A DNA stretch of 64,000 bases from Favolaschia claudopus (taxonomy: Eukaryota; Basidiomycota; Agaricomycetes; Agaricales; Mycenaceae), in NCBI GenBank assembly GCA_037176885.1, contig JAWWNJ010000020.1, forward strand, positions 372,001 through 436,000. Reading direction: 5' to 3'. Positions within the stretch are counted from its first letter, which is position 1; the number at the start of each line of letters is the position of its first letter. Below the pieces are notes generated by a model. The model had not been told where the DNA came from, searched no databases, and saw only the letters and a program-made list of their open reading frames with translations. Positions 19,960 through 32,338 of the stretch are shown in pieces. A program made the translations under genes and the position numbers.

Positions 19960-22900
19960 AAGAGGGAGACCGCAAAAAGTAACTTGGGTGAGCTTACTTG
20001 TACTTTGATGGACGGTTCCGCTGGCTGGGGTTACTTTACTTAACTTGACTTGACTTTACTTAACTTTACTTGACTTTTCCCACGCTTGGCGAAACTAACT
20101 TGTACTTGTACGGTTATAATGTGATGCAATTTGAGACATCTGAGACCATTTCTGACGCATCCTTCAGTCGTTCATAGGCAGTACTTGGTCTTCCAGGTGC
20201 TCAGTTCTCCTTGTAAGTCATATTTTAGAACAATGATATCCCTGTCTCATTGTTCGCAGCTGATTTCAATTGTGCAACGCGATAGATGCCCCTGTGAGTC
20301 TACGCAAGCACAAAAGGGAGTCAAACAGGTTATCAGAAGGACCCAGGACAATCTGATCAACCACCCAGTTCGCGATTACGCTGGCATGTTCAAATTTCCA
20401 AATTAGGCAATCTGCGTAGTTGTTTGCGGTCGCTCAGAATGCAGATTATTTCATGGGAGGAGCGTAGCTCAAGGTATATATTGACCTATTTCACACACCA
20501 GTCGGTACAGGTGGTAAGTAGGTGCGTCCCTTGACCGCAACTTAGTTAAAACTTACCATCAGGTGTAATACTGCTCAAAGACTAAGTATCCATTGTGTCA
20601 CTAAAATCAGTTTTGAGGGACTCAAACTGACTCAATATCGCAGTAGTACAGGTAACTTCACTTTACTCCACTTTACTTTACTTTACTTAGCTATACTTAA
20701 CTTTACTTGACCGGCCAAGTACATCAGCAAAAGTAACTTATGCCATCAGATGGCATCAGTTACCGCCAAGTTACATCAATTACCGCCAAGTAACCCAGTT
20801 AACCGCAAGTATGATGTATTTTGAGGCGTATAACAGGTGATTTGAGCATCGTTAATGTATTTTGACTCTTAATCGATCACTCCTAGGCCTTTTTGAACTG
20901 TCTTGGCAAAAGTGTGCAGGTTTTATTGCAACCCCGTATCACTAATAGTCAACTAATAGTGATACTGTGGAGCGTTTGATTGTTGGTTCAAATTGTCTTT
21001 ACTGAAGGCTGTTAGCGAAAGCGGTTGCACGGAGTGCAAATGAGTGGCTGGTGTGTCTAGCTGGCCCTACAAGTGCTTCTCGCAGTCAAGAATAAATCAC
21101 CCGAATTGAAGTTCCTTCTTCCTCTCCTTACTTTAAGTTTCCACCAACTGATGCTTCTTGGGTGCAACTCTCGCACACCTCCGAGTCATGGAGGGTCGAT
21201 GCAAATACATATTATTCCGGGTATTTTGAGATCCGATAATGGTTTAGGTCGACGATAACCTCTCTTTTTTATTACTTGAGTTGAACTCACCCAACTCGGA
21301 GACTCGAGTCCAAGTCTCGTCCAATTCCCAACTTAGGAAGTTGATGACCAGATATCTCCCACCACGCGATGCAGTCAACGGGTATAAGAGCCAGCTCAAA
21401 TCCCTATTTTCTGGTTTAAGTATTAAAACAAAACAAGTCAGGCTGGCAAATCACAGTTTCTCTCACTGCTTGGCAATATTTGTTTTGGCGGGCGGAATTC
21501 GCAGGGAGCAACAAGCGTAGGGTTTACATGACTGTACTTTTTACTTTAAGTACTTCGATTTATTTTCCATCTCCTCGGGCAGATTGCTTTGCTGCCAATG
21601 TACCTACTTCACTCCGCTCCACTTTATTTTACTTTACTCTACTGTACTGTACTTTCATTTTACTTGACTTGACTTGTACTTACTGGACTCCCAAATACTT
21701 CTTTGTAATATGTACCACTTTCGAGCGTACTGGAGGATCTTACTGTACCGTTCTAAGTATTCTTCCTCAAGTTTAAGCCGAATGCCCACGGCTTGCTCGG
21801 TAGAGGGGCCGAAGCTCGGTGTCCAGGCCGGCAGACACACGGCATGTTTCGGACCTTCGTGAATTGATGTGTGGAGGTCGGTAAGTTGAAACTCGGGTTC
21901 GTCCTTGCTATCATACTTGGCTCTACGCTCAGCGATACAGAAGAAGGCATCTCAGTCTGGGCCAGACTGTCTGGCGGCTCTAAAGTTGCAACATGTACTT
22001 CGCGTGCTCAGCGTGGAAGTATTCGGCTGCTACATCTATCTGAGCCCTCCCGATGTTTCTTTCCGCGCTCTTTATTTCCCTTCATTTTTTACTGGACTCT
22101 CTTTACTTCGCCATGACTTACTGTAATTTAGTTTAGACTAGTTTACTACATTTTACTTACCGCACTGACTTGACTTGATCAATTACAGCTACATATGGAA
22201 CGGGAACGACTTGAACTCATTTGCTTGGCTGCTCGTACTTACTTTACTCAACCCAAATTTCTCTTTGCTAAGGGTCCCATTGAATTTTACTTGTTTTACT
22301 TCATTCATTTTCTGTACACTCTTGTACCGTACTTGCCCTCCTCCACGTTGCGAGCTAAACTCACGGTGTGGCACTGGTTAAAAAGATTACTTGGCTTGAG
22401 TGCCACTTGAACGTATTTCAATTTGCAATATTCAACTTCTCATTTCACTTTCTCGGGGAGCATAATCTATCAACTCAAACGTAGATAGATTGAGCGCGTC
22501 TACAAATTACAGTGGGCAAATATTTTCAACAGATGGATTGAACGGACCTTCGGATGCAATCCCAGGTTGCGGTTCTGCGGAGCCGGGGACACGACCCTTT
22601 ATAGTATGCTGAAAGCGCGACAACGGGCCAGATACATTCCCCCGTCAAACTGGGTGCATTATCGGGACCTCCGAAATCCAGAGGTTAGGTGAAAAGGAAG
22701 GATATGGGCACCACAATGAACCAAATCATCATTGAATTTTTGTTTGCAGGGGATTCGTCGTTCGTATGACACCTTGACCACCATTAATGATATCGAAGAA
22801 CACAGAGGTACATTAACACACTGCCAGTGGACATTTGGGTGCCGAGTATTGGTTCAATTTCCCTAGCAAGATTCAGAATTTCACTGTGTTGGCACAGCAT

Positions 22901-23915
22901 TACAGGGAAAGTATAAGTTGCGGAGAAGGAGAAGGAGAATTGGATAGTGAAAAAGGTCGACGAACAAATGGATTTTCAGGGAAGAATCGGCTGCGCATAT
23001 TATTGCGCTGCTGTGGTCTCGAATGAAGAACTCAGCCAAATTAAGAGGCTTGGTTTATCAAGGAAATTGAAATAACTGTGCTTACCGTCTTGCGCTCTGA
23101 CAAAGTTTGCACAGGGTGCATGTGGGATAAGGACCCTAGCCCCTACAGATTTGTTGCAGCCCAATCAAAGCGAGGGGGAGAGACCGTAGACAGTAGAATC
23201 AGATACTCAACTGCCCAGGTAGTTAGCGTCGCATTCAAAATTGTTGATAATGGTCATAAGGGTCTATGTTGCGAGAATGTGGCGAGCTATTATGACGTTG
23301 AGGAAACGAGAATCTGCGGCAAAAGACTCAAGAGTGAGATTCGAAATTCCGAAGTACTACAGGAGTATTTTTCGACGTTGGCGGGGGCCGCCGCGGGGTA
23401 CTGATTCCTCTCCGAGTCCGTGCAAATGAGAGAGTAAAAAGCTCAAGAGATAACCAGCGCCACACAGTACGAACAGGCACGGAGAACGAAGCAGAGACTT
23501 GAGTGGAGTCAGAGGACGAAACAGAATGGTCACGCGTGACATGTTGATCTTTCACATGACCGTGATGCCGAAACTCCGCGCTTGCCGTTTACTTGCTCCT
23601 TGCTTGGGTCAATATCCTTCGTTGCTCGTATATGACGCTATATAACTCAACTCGGGGCCTCAGTCTACCTCTTATAGTCTCCCTAGCCTCGATTTTCTTT
23701 GTTTCGCAGCAGAATCGCGGTATCTCACGGCTATGATACGGTAAATACGCCCCCAGAGACATTCTACTTGAAGTTACTTCCTGTAACTTTTATCAACTTA
23801 AAGGTGCTTAACTTGACTTAAACTGTACTTTTACTTACCAAGTTAACATTCCCAGCCATAAGTAAAGTAAAGTTAGTTTTGGCAGGCCAAGTTAATTTTG
23901 ACAAGTTACTTTGGT
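19960..23915. other. Long ACTT-rich leader of the LTR element, possibly a nested insertion
   Basis: Non-coding. Arrays of CTTTACTTAACTTGACTT-like repeats lie at about 20030-20110, 20655-20715, 21600-21690, 22125-22175 and 23760-23910. The outermost arrays are in inverted orientation: GGTTACTTTACTTAACTTG near 20025 and, on the other strand, GGTTACCAAAGTAACTTG near 23923. That would fit a separate DNA element with subterminal repeats sitting in the leader, but no target duplication was found. GCCATCAGATGGC occurs at 20741. No frame here matches pol proteins. Confidence 0.5.
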
Positions 23916-24029
23916 AACCGTCGTAGAAGAGGTTGTTAAAGAGCAAAGCGCTCCAGGAGTGAAGAGGAAGAGGAGATGGCAATCTGATAAGGCAGCGACT
24001 CTCGGCGCTAGGGCGCGGGGCCCATAACC

Positions 24030-24236
24030 TATCAGAATATATACCGAGGCGGCTGAAAGCCGGGAGAGCTCACAGAGGACGACGAGCTGGAGGACGGGTG
24101 CGGGGACGCAGACGACGAGGGACGTGGGGGTAAAAGACAAGATAATTCGATATCGATCTACGCGCAACAGGATGTGAGAAGTATGATACTACTACCGGGA
24201 CTCTCGGACCGACGCGAATATATACAGGTTCTGACA
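24030..24236 (-). repeat. Right LTR (5' LTR of the element)
   Basis: 207 bases, one difference from the left LTR (A at 24140). AATCG and the second half of the F-box gene follow at once. Confidence 0.9.
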
Positions 24237-25026
24237 AATCGTTTACATCGCTCGACATGCATGTTGTCGATGTTGTTGCCTGGATGATTGCGACCCCCAG
24301 CTTTCGCACTCTTCGTGATCTGCGGATAGCTGTCACGCATGATGAGGTAAACGCACTCCAAAATTTGCTACGCCATGTCAGTGGCACTCTGGAATCTCTA
24401 AGTCTCCAGCTAATCATCTGGTGTTCTTTCCCAGTATAACTGATCACATTTCAGACTGGCCGAAAGGGGCTCCCACTTGCAGCATAAGCCTTCCATCGCT
24501 CAGGTCTCTCCGCCTGTCCGTCGGAATCACGAAGCCCTGTTGTGATGATGACGACATATTTCAGTGGGCGATATGCTTTCTACTTGAACAACATCGTTAC
24601 AAGACTCTTCAACACCTCACACTTGACCTACGCTTCGACGACGCAAGCGACCCGCACGCACTCAAATGGAGCGAACTCGACTCGGCGTTGAGTGATTTTA
24701 TGTTCTCAGCGTTGAAGACTCTGGTGGTCACTTTGTTCCCAATGTATCCCGAGGCCGAGCCCGTCGCTCGTCTTGTAGGCGACGAACTTCCACGTTTACT
24801 GCCATGGACTGCAGAGCGGGATTTGTTCGAAATTCTCAGATTGGGTGAGTGCTCTTTACTTATTGCTCCAACGGCTTATGTACTTCATTTGTCAGACCGT
24901 CCCACCTCGAGCTTTTTCTATTGGCCTGGGCCATTAGATTGGAGTGAGTGCGAGGGAAGATACGAAAGCTCAGAGGATAGAAGATCATCGCCTCTTGGCT
25001 CTTGCTTGGTTCCATATTCTAGCTAA
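24237..25026 (+). pseudogene. F-box/LRR protein gene, 3' part
   Basis: Seen: directly after the LTR, the frame in use at 18542 resumes as SFTSLDMHVVDVVAWMIATPSFRTLRDLRI and ALQNLLRHVSGTLESL. A probable intron of about 52 bases follows (GTCTCC...ATTTCAG, ending near 24452), then APTCSISLPSLRSLRLSVG, FQWAICFLLEQHRYKTLQHLTLDLRF, SALKTLVVTLFP and DLFEILRLG. A possible in-frame intron GTGAGT...TTGTCAG lies at 24845-24895, and TAG ends the frame at 25026. The leucine-rich strands match the C-terminal repeats of agaric F-box proteins. Separated from its F-box by 5.7 kb of LTR element, it cannot make the full protein unless the element is spliced out. Confidence 0.7.
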
Positions 25027-25830
25027 TAGTCACCGCATGCGAAATTTCTCTGAGAGACGCAAGGATCGAATTTCGATGTGTCGGGTGTATCTGGTTAAAG
25101 ATGCTCGGCCATTGCCGGATCGTGAATGATTTGTACACCAAGTGACAATCACTTTCTCTTCTGCTCTCCGACATGGGAACACCTGCCTGTGCCTTCAAAA
25201 CGTCGGCGAGGGCTTCAATCAGGCTCTTCCCAATGGGCTGCCTGCAAAGCAAGCAACGTTCCAAGGGTCCACCCGTCCCTACCGCCAAACGACACTTTGG
25301 CGGCGCCAGCGCACTCAGGCTACAAATCTCTGAGTTTTTATCCTCATTGCATCTTCATCAGGGAATGTTGGATTCGAGGTTAGGAGGACCAAAATCGCCA
25401 GCACACCCATGAATTCCAACCATAACGCAGCGGACTGAAGTCCGAAGTTTATTTGTATCTGGAAAGGCATTTGTTCGGCCCAAGCCCCAGAGCAAGGTGC
25501 ATTGAAATTGGGTGCGCTTTTGACAGTCTGATCGCTTACAGAACCTTCGCTGACGATCCCTCGGTTCTTTGCGAAAAGGATGCCGCCGATGACTCACACA
25601 ATTCCAACATAGCCTGCGGGCGCATTCGACGCCAGCGGAGAGCACCAGTACTTTTAATTCAGGCGAAACCGGAACTCTACGCCGCTAGTGCGCACGGCCT
25701 TACGATTTACCGCACGGGCGGAGCATTACCCACCTCCGCCTGAGACCTGTGCGCGGAGTGGCTGAGAATGTGGATGACGCAGCACCCACGGCGATTCTTC
25801 TCCTTCCGAGACATTCTACGATCGACGCGT
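25027..25830. other. Intergenic, no gene seen
   Basis: Several short frames on both strands, none with a recognisable domain, good start context or splice logic. Confidence 0.4.
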
Positions 25831-25837
25831 GAGTGAG

Positions 25838-25846
25838 TATAAAAAG
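25838..25846 (+). promoter_or_regulatory. TATA box of the Kre9-like gene
   Basis: TATAAAAAG stands about 145 bases before the ATG at 25982, with a C/T-rich stretch between. If used, transcription would start around 25870, which rules out an upstream in-frame ATG at 25829. Confidence 0.5.
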
Positions 25847-25981
25847 CTCCCCGGAGCAGCTCCCTCACCCACCCCACATCCTTCCAGCCTTGGAAGCTTT
25901 CCATCCATTCAAGCCACTTCCGCATACGACCGCCACGTTCTTCACCTTCACCGCCTCATTCCATCATTCTTCACGCTCTTC

Positions 25982-26519
25982 ATGACTGCCGCTGCTGCTA
26001 ACCTCGGGGGCGCAGCCGCCACGCCTCTCGCTCCTCGCGACGTCTACGTCCCGCCCGTCCTCTACCCCCACGCCGGCACCGTTTGGTTCGTCGGCCAACG
26101 TCACAACGTCACCTGGTGTGTGTCCCGTGCCTTTGAAGCTCCACGATCGGCGGCTGACTCCGAATCTTCTTGCTTCCCAGGGACAACTCGAACCCGCCTA
26201 AGCAGATCACCAACAAGATCGGACGCATCATGCTCCGCAAAGGGGACTTGACTACTCCTGGTTCGTCGATCGCTCCGAAATGCACGAGCCATATTTATTA
26301 AGTCTCGAATTATTTCAGTGATTTTGGCGGACAACTTCTCTATTTTGTTGGGGCACATTGAGGTCACGGTGCCATGGGTCGAGGACGGTTCGGATTATCA
26401 GATTGTTCGTGAGTACTGCCCTCCTTTTTAGCAAAACGGCCCCGATTGACGAGGAAATTGCTGCAGTGTTCGGAGACTCGGGCAACTTCAGCCCACTGTT
26501 CACCATCTCTGGCTCTTGA
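25982..26519 (+). CDS. Kre9/Knh1-like Ser-Thr-rich secreted protein
   Basis: Seen: four exons with short introns (GTGTGT...CCCAG, GTTCGT...TTTCAG, GTGAGT...CTGCAG), TGA at 26517-26519. The product reads ...APRDVYVPPVLYPHAGTVW, GQRHNVTWDNSNPPKQITN, KIGRIMLRKGDLTT, ILADNFSILLGHIEVTVPWV, DGSDYQIVLFGDSGNFSPLF and TISGS at the end. Known: the VxxPxLYPxAGTVWxxGxxHxVTWDTS pattern belongs to the Kre9/Knh1-like N-terminal domain of fungal secreted or GPI-anchored wall proteins; small secreted copies are abundant in agarics. Odd: the usual signal peptide would include FFTLFMTAAAANLGGAAAT, but the only ATG after the TATA box lies inside it (MTAAAANLGG). The upstream start may have been lost (ATT at about 25960), so secretion could be impaired. 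Confidence 0.75.
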
Positions 26520-26973
26520 GCCACAAAAATCCACAAAAAACATTTCTCGAAGGAAATTTAGGAGGAATTGACACGAACTCTGACATTATTGGACTTTGCC
26601 TGTAGCATTTACTGATTCGGACGCTTTATGTATTTCTCTTCACGGTTGTATTCAATGCCACGATTTTTGGAACTTTTCAATGTTTCGCTGCCTCGAATTA
26701 CGCCAAGGGCAGAAGAAGGACGTTGACATTCAGTTTATTTCCTTTGAAGAACATGGGGTGCTTCAATGACTAGGCCAATGATGGTCAAACTCTTACGCGA
26801 CTGCTTAAATACAAACCAGCGCCGAGTCAATTCATGTCCACGAGGGTGGAGCTAGACGCTGCAATTCGAAAACTGTTTCGTTGTCTTAGTTTCGTCGTTC
26901 GTATTTCAAGTCGGGAATCATACATGTCATATATATCGTCAGGAAAACGTATCACGGTCGTACTAACATCGAA

Positions 26974-29422
26974 TTACAGCGCTGTAACGCGCACCGGCAC
27001 CTGCGCTCCTTCTTTCTCTCGTCCCCGTACCCTCGGTTCAAGCGTTATTCCCATCCGCCAGTCGATTGGCGTGGGAATCGGTTCGAAAGAGAACGATAGC
27101 AACAACACCGCAAGCACGAGTTCTGTAGGCGGTATCAGTTGATCTGAATAAACAAAATTTAAACAGGATGGCAAGCTTACTCATTTCAAGGAGCGCAAAG
27201 GTTTTTCCTCTGTGGTTCGTTTCGGTCAGAGGCCAGATGCAATAGAAGACGGGACGCAGAACACATACGGGCAGACTTTCGCACCGCTCAAAAAAGTCAT
27301 CCTTTATCGAAAGTCAGCATTTCAAGAGCTATATGACGGTAGGAATACTCACATTCCAGAATACGCTCCCGGGAGCTTCGATTCTCCTTGCGTCCGGTTC
27401 AACCACCGCTCAGGTTTAAATTGCGCAGCATCGGCTCCCCAAATTGCAGTCGATCTATTTGCAGCACTCATTCCGAGATACACCGCAGTACCTTGATGAA
27501 TGAGCAACTCCTTCGTTTCTTCGCCATTTATAATTGAACGAATAGGGTAAGTGAGTGGAACCACTACGTCCTTCGTAGTTCTATAACGGTTTAGAGTCTC
27601 ACGAAAAACGCCCCAAGATGAAAAACGAACTGTCGCCAAACAAATGTGACTGGAGAGTATATCCGCATCATCTCTCGCACAACTGCGTCCAGTAATGGTA
27701 GTTTCTCTAATTCAGTGTGATCCAAATCTTCCCCGGGCGCTTTTTGCTGTAAGCAGATATTCAGGGACATTCCAGGTATGCCCAAATGTTGAACGCTCAC
27801 CGCCTTTGCATCACGCAGCTCCTCTCTGAGTCTAACTTGCAAATCTTGGTCCTCTGCTATAATAGTGAGGAACCTTGCGAGAGACGATGATGTAGTCTCT
27901 TGGCCCCCATGAACAATCGAACTGAAACTCGGTCAGCTCTGCAAAACGACTCACACCGCCATCTCAATTTTCATGCAACGCACCCCATGTTAGCCAAAAC
28001 AGTATCCTCTGACATCTTGTGAGCCTCCTCTGCATCCCAGTTGGCCTGAACTAACGTAGGGGGCATTAGTATATCTGCGAATGAAAAGATGACCGATACG
28101 CACTCATCGACATTATGAGATCCTTCCCCCCCGCCGCAGTATCAGCCAAAGCAGCCGAGCCACCTTCCTCGAGCATCCGCTGCCGAGCCTTGTAAAGGTT
28201 GACGTAGACAGGATGCATCGCATCTACAGCAGCTCTGAACTGGTTTTAGAATGAGTTGGAAGAGGAAGAATTTGAGGCAGATTAATGGACAAACTTTCCG
28301 CGCCGAAGGCCAAGGAAGTGTTCCAACATAAGCCAGAGTTCTCCGTAGCCACACAGGCTTCATCTTCCTCCATGACTCCAAGAAAGGCAGCACAAGGAAT
28401 AATCGACTAGCGAGTGGACTGAAAAAGATCAGTTTGAAGGAATGCGTTATCCTACAATCCACGCTCACAGAACGGAAGTGATTGCGCCGTGGAATTCGTC
28501 GAAAGCCTCGCTTTTATCGTCAAAAGAATTGAACGTATGGCCGATGCCCGCGGTTCCAATTATTTCAAGGGCGGCCCGTGTTAGGCAATCAAGCATATCG
28601 ACGACTTTTCCGGGCGTATCAGAGACGGCAGCTTTGAGCTTGTCTTCCAACTGTGACGAGATGAGAACCTCAACAACCATTCTCTGCACAAAAGCATACC
28701 TGATGAGCGACCTGATAGAACATCGGTGTCAATTTCGACACTCGGTTCGCTGTGAACAAAGCATCCATGTATTTTCTTTGCTTCTTGTGTTCGAGACCTA
28801 AAGTGAGACTGAATCAGTACAATTGGCCCTTTGCATTGACACATTGTCAGACGTACCTTGCACGGAAGCCACCCCATCGCCACAATGAATGATTCCGAAC
28901 AGTCTTTGGACGGCATCAGACTCAGAATAAAGAAGAACATATGTTTCCTCATACCCGGCAAATTCTGTCGACTCCGGGAACCAAGCCTGCTGTCGTATGA
29001 GAATAGCGTTCAGCGCTGCTGGGTCTGTGATGTACAAAGCATCTGCCTATCAAGGAATGGAAGAAGATATGAACGCTGTATTTCTCCGTCACGATAGTGG
29101 AGAGATAGACTGACCCCAGCGAGTCCACCCTTTAAACGCGCGACGTGCCCGTATTCTTCAGGCACATTGAAATGCCAGGGCAGAGCATTGGGGCTATGTA
29201 GGTCTAGTAGATATCCTGCATAAGAATGAGCTCGGTTGAACGATCCATGGGAAGACATCACTGCGCACCCACGACCGTGCTCGGAGTTGGCCCGGGAATG
29301 TAACCATATGGCTTCTTACTCTTCATCCATTTTCTGAACGAAGAAGTAGCGATTGCGGCGAAGGTAGCCACAAATGCCGCAGTCAGCAGAGGAGAGATAG
29401 AGGAGGTGGAAAGGCCAGTCAT
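26974..29422 (-). CDS. Cytochrome P450 monooxygenase (intact-looking, many introns)
   Basis: Seen: ATG at 29422-29420, TAA at 26976-26974, a dozen or so short exons. The N-terminus is membrane-anchor-like (TAAFVATFAAIATSSF), followed by basic RKWMKSKK and the proline hinge YIPGPTPSTVVG. Later come GLEHKKQRKYMDALFTANRV, DMLDCLTRAALEIIGTAGIGHTF (I-helix side), LPLLDAVVREMMRIYSP (ExxR in the form VREMMR), AANRSTAIWGADAAQFKPERWL (PERW) and MTFLSGAKVCPGKTFALLEMK, the haem-binding loop with its cysteine. Splice junctions around the haem loop keep frame (GGAAT|GTGAGT, TGCCC|GTATGT). Known: an ER-bound haem-thiolate monooxygenase supplied by P450 reductase; substrate cannot be told. Odd: the arginine of FxxGxRxC is lysine here. 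No biosynthetic cluster partners lie nearby. Confidence 0.85.
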
Positions 29423-32338
29423 TGTGGGCGCAAAGGTTGGTGTCTCGGCCTTCTGGCAGGGTTTTACTGCTTCTTAGCGTCTGCCGTAAGATACGTGGGC
29501 TCAACGCCATGAACAGTCGTGAGATGTATCAGCGGGAGATTGTTCCTCCATAAGGGAGTCCCACATATTTTCAGCCGCGCGTTTGTGCAGGAGTGAAAGA
29601 AAATCTGATGATGCGCAAAGCCAAGGGGTACTAAGCGATGACACCGACTCCCCCCCAAGACCCCAGAAACCAGACCCACCACCACCCGTGGGAACCTGCC
29701 TCATAAGGTCAGCTGTCATCCCAATCCGGCAGCCAGTCTCGGCAATTTTCGCCAACATCGCGCAGAATGCACTCAGCTACGGTGTATCTGCATGATAGAG
29801 CATATTATGCTGTACAGAACTACCAGAGTATACCCGATCTACATGCTCTGAATCTATGCCGGGCTCTATGATTATATTGAACCACTTCGTCTGCGAAAAC
29901 CGCAGTTTCATTGATTTTGCAGCGCTTTAACTGAAGGAAAACATGGGGGCGGGGTTATATTATGTCTGTAGGCTAATACAGGCATATAAGCTGAGATGAA
30001 GACTATATTGAGGCAAAATATGAGGTTCAGTTCAAGCTGCATTGAGAAAAGTACAGCTCAGGACCCCGAACCACCCTTTCACGTAACGGAGGGCGTCCAT
30101 GTCCGGGATTCCACGGACCGTGACCCCTTGCGCGAAGCAGGCGAACAATCCGTAACACTCCAGAAAGTCTAGATTATCATTTCACCGTCAAACAGCCGCG
30201 GAAACGCTTCGCACTGTGGGCCCGCGATTCTGAGTCGAGGTACAGCACGTAGATTCCAGGCTCCCGAGCCGAGCGGTCTTGGGGGACAGCGTTGAGAATC
30301 GCACCCCGCCCTCGCGGACAAGGAGCTTTGCGGGTCCACGGCCAGCTCGGAGGAAGTGCGTCCTTCACCAGCATTAGATAGCGTATGAGGACAGTCGGCC
30401 CCGATAGTACCAATCGACCAACACTGGCAGTTAATGGTGAATGTCCGGGTTCAGACCCTGCACTCGCACATCCCCAGCAAGAAATCAAGCAGCCATTCCA
30501 TTTCGGGTTAAGCGCTGTGAAGATACACCAGTCGCACAGACAGAAAACCGAGCAAGCGTGGTCCACAGTGAAGGGAAAGAGAAGTGTTGACCCGGGAGAC
30601 CGTGCCGAGGGGAACCTATGTCGTAATAGACAGATTTGCTTCCGTTCGCTAAGGTCGCGTATCTGTGGCATCACAATCAACGAAAATGAAAACATTGCGT
30701 CAGGAAGGCAAGCTTTTGGCTGGAGAACTTCAGCCTAGGTCAGCATCGCAAGTCCAGACGAGTGCCTACGAGCGGCGAAGGGATCGGATTCCTGTACATT
30801 TGGCACAAATTGCACGCAGAAATAAACACGGAATTCAGGTCCGAGAGCTATAATCATTGAAGTCACAAACCGAGACCTCAGCCCCAAGCAGAAACTTCTA
30901 AGAGTCTTCGCATCCATGATACCATCTGCCTTCATGTCGCATGTCGTAATAGGCGCAAATTTGCTTCCGCTCGCTTGCTGCGTCAAAGGAACTCGAAAGT
31001 CTCCAGATCCAACCACGAGGTCGAGGCACGGAGAACATGAGGCTGCGAAGGACGATGTTTTGGAAAGTAAGGACCGGAAGAAACGGTTTGTCGACTGGAG
31101 CATCTTTCCCGAGACACCATAAGGGAGGGTGAAGCCAATTAATCAAATCTCGGTTGGGAGTACATCCAGAGCGCAAGAGAGCGACGGGGATAGTGCTGGG
31201 TCGGAAATGATTTTGGCTGTGTATGTATTGAATGAGCGCAGGAGGCCCAATGTATGCAATGTATGGCTTGTAAAAATACATTAAATACACGCCGGGCCGG
31301 ATCACTCCGGAGCCCTGAAAATTGCGTTTTAAACCATTTTTTCGCCTCGTATGGGTTTTTTTCGGGCTGAGACTGCTTTCCTTGGCATTTCCGCAAGATC
31401 ATCAGGATTTTCCCCATTTGAGACCGTATCAAGGGGTCAAACATTGTTGCCGGAACCAGCCGAACCACCAATATCCATGATTTCGATCAATCATACCCTA
31501 TATGGGCCAGATTGTACAAAAAGGCTGTGAGCAACTTGTGTTCAGTTCAAAATGTGCCTCTAGAATGGGACGATCTGCAATTAAATACACACATAAAATA
31601 CATAGCCCTCCGAGGCTCCCATGTAGGAAATGTATTATACGTGTATAAATACGCCCTGTATTAATACATCGTAAACTACAGCATTCAAAACCCAGCACTA
31701 GACGGGGAGATGGAGGTAAAGAACAGCAAGCGATGTGACCGTGACTGCCGTGACAGTCGCGGGCTGTTGTGGCCATCAATTAACTTTGATCCGTGTGTGA
31801 TCGCAATGGGAACAACACTGCCCAAGAGCCAAAATGGTCTGTGGAGACGAAGAGCGCCTCAAAAGAATACTCTATTCTTTATACACATTCTTTACTGCGT
31901 GGCTGAGCTGCAGTCCCATTCTTTGCGCCGGTGTCCACTAGAATTTTCAACCAGTGTTCTGTGCAGCTGGGTCTGGACTTCTGAAGTCTGTAATGATTTA
32001 CCTTTTTCTAAAGTGGCAAAGTTTCCAAGGTAATCCATCCACTTTAGCTAGCCGGTATCCGGATATTGCCGACTCCCGCTGTCGCATTAGTTGTCTTGGA
32101 GGTTCGGGAGCAACTGAGATGCAGATGTCCGCGACAACTTCGGTATTTGGGAACATGTGTACGGTGTGTAAAATATTGCCTACAAATTGAGATAATTCCT
32201 GGCGGGATCCTTGAGTCCTATACTTCTAAGACGATGATTCCCTGACTAAATATCCTTACTTAAATACATTAGAGTCTAAGTTCTACAGTGGGTCAACAAC
32301 GATGGTATATGAATCCTGATCCCTAAGTTTGCCCCCAT
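29423..32338. other. Long intergenic stretch with one duplicated 35-base segment
   Basis: No gene recognised. Open frames such as 30177-30695 (minus) have no known domain. A 33-37 base segment (ATGTCGTAATAG..., TTTGCTTCCG...) occurs at about 30618-30655 and again at 30937-30974 in the same orientation. TGTATTTAAT-like AT-rich words recur at 31250-31290 and 31575-31675. Confidence 0.35.

Larger units (their letters stand above)
18543..24236 (-). mobile_element. Gag-only Copia-type LTR retrotransposon, 5.7 kb, young
   Basis: Seen: 207-base direct repeats at 18543-18749 and 24030-24236 differ at one base (G 18653, A 24140). Both are flanked by the 5-base target duplication AATCG (18538-18542, 24237-24241). 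On the minus strand the LTR starts TGTCAG and ends CTGATA. A primer-site-like GGTTATGGGCCC follows the right LTR (24029-24018), and a purine run AAAGGTGGGAG precedes the left LTR. The only coding sequence is gag (18846-19901). No protease, integrase, reverse transcriptase or RNase H was found, so it must be moved by enzymes from another element. A 4.1 kb leader separates the primer site from gag. Confidence 0.9.

Noticed and set aside
20030..20110. ACTT arrays read as a simple microsatellite
   Set aside because: Units vary, occur in separate blocks over 4 kb and are in inverted orientation at the two ends, so a plain microsatellite does not explain them.
27180..27360. Apparent frame break at the P450 haem loop
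   Set aside because: Re-reading the donors (GGAAT|GTGAGT and TGCCC|GTATGT) gives a continuous FLSGAKVCPGKTFALLEMK.
31250..31680. AT-rich TGTATTTAAT words as an inverted-repeat element
   Set aside because: Matches are short and inconsistent, with no paired ends.
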